A stretch of DNA of 6,957 bases, from contig DAIODI010000152.1 of assembly GCA_036746875.1 (NCBI GenBank), forward strand, positions 1 through 6,957, written 5' to 3'. The notes beneath the pieces are model-generated. The model searched no databases and had not been told where the DNA came from. It worked only from the letters and a program-made list of their open reading frames with translations. Origin of the DNA: DAIODI01 sp036746875. Lineage in GTDB: Bacteria; Pseudomonadota; Alphaproteobacteria; Rhizobiales; Aestuariivirgaceae. Within the stretch, counting starts at the first letter, position 1. Every line of letters starts with the position of its first letter. The position numbers and the translations under genes were made by a program. Of the stretch, positions 5,596-6,957 are shown piece by piece.

Positions 5596-6957
5596 TCAGC
5601 TGACGCTGTCCGGCAGCGTCTCCTTGCGCTTCGCCATGAACGCCCTGAGCGCCTCGTCGATCCCCTCGTCGAGCGGCGGGGCCTCGTACTCGCGCAGTTG
5701 CCGCTTCCAGGCGTCGCTGGCGCGCTGGGCGATGTCGCGGCCGCCTTCGTCGCGCCACTGCTCGAAGGAGTTGTTGTCGGCGAGGCCGGAGCGCCAGAAG
5801 GCGGTTTCGAAGTTCGCCTGCGTATGCGCGCAGCCGAGGAAGTGGCTGCCGGGTCCGACTTCGCGGATCGCCTCAAGCGCCTGACCGTTCTGCGACAGGT
5901 CCACGCCGGAGGCGAACCGCTGCATCATCGACAGCTGGTCGGCGTCGATCATGAATTTCTCGTAGGACGAAACGAGGCCGCCCTCCAGCCAGCCCGCCGC
6001 GTGCAGAACGAAGTTGACGCCGCCGAGCAGCGTCGGCCACAGCGTGTTGGCGCTCTCGTGCGCGGCTTGCGCATCGGGCAGCTTGGAGGCGCACAGCGAT
6101 CCGCCGGAGCGGAACGGCACGCCGAGGCGGCGGGCGAGCTGCGCCGCGCCGAACAGCACGTGCGCCGGCTCCGGCGTGCCGAAGGTCGGCGCGCCGGACT
6201 GCATCGAGATCGAACTGGCGAACGTGCCGAACACCACCGGCGCGCCGGGACGGCAAAGCTGGGCGAACGCCATGCCGACGGAGGCTTCCGCGAGGATCTG
6301 CGTCAGCGTGCCGATCACCGTCACCGCCGACATCGCGCCCGAAAGGATGAACGGGGAAATCACCGTCGCCTGGTTGTTGCGGGCGTAGACCTTGAGCGCG
6401 CCGACCATCGTCGAATCGAACACCAGCGGCGAGTTGGCGTTGATGAGGTTGATCGTCACGCAGTTCTGGTCGACGAAGTCGTCGCCGAACACCAGCTTCG
6501 CCATGATCACCGAGTCTTCCGCCCGCTCCGGCGCGGTGACCGAGCCCATGAACGGCTTGTCCGAATAGCGAATGTGGCTGTAGACCATATCTAGGTGGCG
6601 CTTGGCGACCGGTATGTCCACCGGTTCGCACACCGTGCCCCCGGAATGGTGGAGCGCCGGGGCCATGTAGGCGAGCTTCACGAAGTTGCGAAAATCCTCG
6701 ATGGTGGCGTAGCGGCGCCCCTCGTCCACGGTGCGCACGAACGGCGGGCCGTAGACCGGAGCGAACACCGTGTTGCGGCCGCCGATGGCGACGCTGCGTT
6801 CCGGGTTCCTTGCGTGCTGGACGAACTCGCGCGGCGCGGTCCTGAGCAGCGACCGCACGAGCCCCCTGGGAAAGCGGACGCGCTCGCCCTTCACATCCGC
6901 GCCCGCCGCCTTCCACATCGCCAGCGCCTCCGCGTCGTCGCGGAAGTCGATGCCGAT
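5596..6957 (-). CDS. MttB family (trimethylamine methyltransferase-like) protein, N-terminus beyond window
   Basis: The frame runs unbroken from the right edge to the TGA at 5596, giving 453 residues. It continues past the ATG at 6916-6918 with sensible family-like sequence (IGIDFRDDAEALA), so about 40-60 N-terminal residues lie outside the window. It is a member of the MttB superfamily, whose founding member transfers methyl from trimethylamine to a corrinoid protein. Diagnostic stretches are RVRFPRGLVRSLLRTAPREF followed by HARNPER, the NLINANSPLVFDS segment, GTFASSISMQSGAP, and EVGPGSHFLGCAHT near the C-terminus. There is no in-frame stop, so it lacks the pyrrolysine codon of true MttB and belongs to the non-pyrrolysine group. 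Known non-pyrrolysine members demethylate quaternary amines such as glycine betaine, proline betaine, carnitine or gamma-butyrobetaine; most alphaproteobacterial ones are uncharacterised. It is followed after 11 bp by the amidase gene, probably in one operon. No corrinoid protein gene is visible. The family is sure; the substrate is not. Confidence 0.93.
   Translation of the reverse strand: MGIDFRDDAEALAMWKAAGADVKGERVRFPRGLVRSLLRTAPREFVQHARNPERSVAIGGRNTVFAPVYGPPFVRTVDEGRRYATIEDFRNFVKLAYMAPALHHSGGTVCEPVDIPVAKRHLDMVYSHIRYSDKPFMGSVTAPERAEDSVIMAKLVFGDDFVDQNCVTINLINANSPLVFDSTMVGALKVYARNNQATVISPFILSGAMSAVTVIGTLTQILAEASVGMAFAQLCRPGAPVVFGTFASSISMQSGAPTFGTPEPAHVLFGAAQLARRLGVPFRSGGSLCASKLPDAQAAHESANTLWPTLLGGVNFVLHAAGWLEGGLVSSYEKFMIDADQLSMMQRFASGVDLSQNGQALEAIREVGPGSHFLGCAHTQANFETAFWRSGLADNNSFEQWRDEGGRDIAQRASDAWKRQLREYEAPPLDEGIDEALRAFMAKRKETLPDSVS

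Noticed and set aside
5585..5758. N-terminal extension of the amidase frame up to 5758
   Set aside because: It overlaps the well-conserved 3' end of the MttB-like gene and encodes an arginine-rich sequence unlike any amidase N-terminus; the GTG at 5584 fits better.
5698..6594. 298-codon plus-strand open frame
   Set aside because: Antisense to the MttB-like gene, which matches its family along its length; the product is an arginine/histidine-rich shadow with no family features.

Overview
The window is GC-rich, roughly two thirds G+C by eye, with strong G/C preference at third codon positions. It looks like a chromosomal or megaplasmid catabolic region of an alphaproteobacterium, most likely Hyphomicrobiales (Rhizobiales) or Rhodospirillales. 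This rests on protein style, gene content and codon bias, not on any rRNA or marker gene. Coding density is very high. I see no tRNA, rRNA, insertion sequence, CRISPR array or long repeat.

Layout. Positions 1-1118 (+ strand) hold two translationally coupled genes. The first is an unrecognised protein whose 5' end is at or beyond the left edge; the second is a DUF3726-type protein of unknown function. They meet, tail to tail and only 3 bp apart, a block of four minus-strand genes filling the rest of the window. In transcription order (right to left) these are: an MttB-family (trimethylamine methyltransferase-like) protein truncated by the right edge; an amidase-signature hydrolase starting 11 bp after it; a 144-bp intergenic leader; a Tat-type family 5 (peptide/opine/nickel class) ABC transporter substrate-binding protein; an intergenic hairpin that looks like a terminator or mRNA-stabilising stem; and an FAD-dependent oxidoreductase of the L-2-hydroxyglutarate oxidase (LhgO) type.

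How the genes may work together (inference). A periplasmic binding protein, an amide hydrolase, an MttB-like demethylase candidate and a flavin oxidase in one direction suggest uptake and breakdown of an N-methylated amine or amide, possibly a betaine- or carnitine-like amide or peptide conjugate. No corrinoid protein, corrinoid reductive activase, ABC permease or ATPase is in the window, so the module is incomplete as seen. The binding-protein gene has its own leader and a 3' hairpin, which fits higher expression than its neighbours. The DUF3726 pair is the least characterised part.
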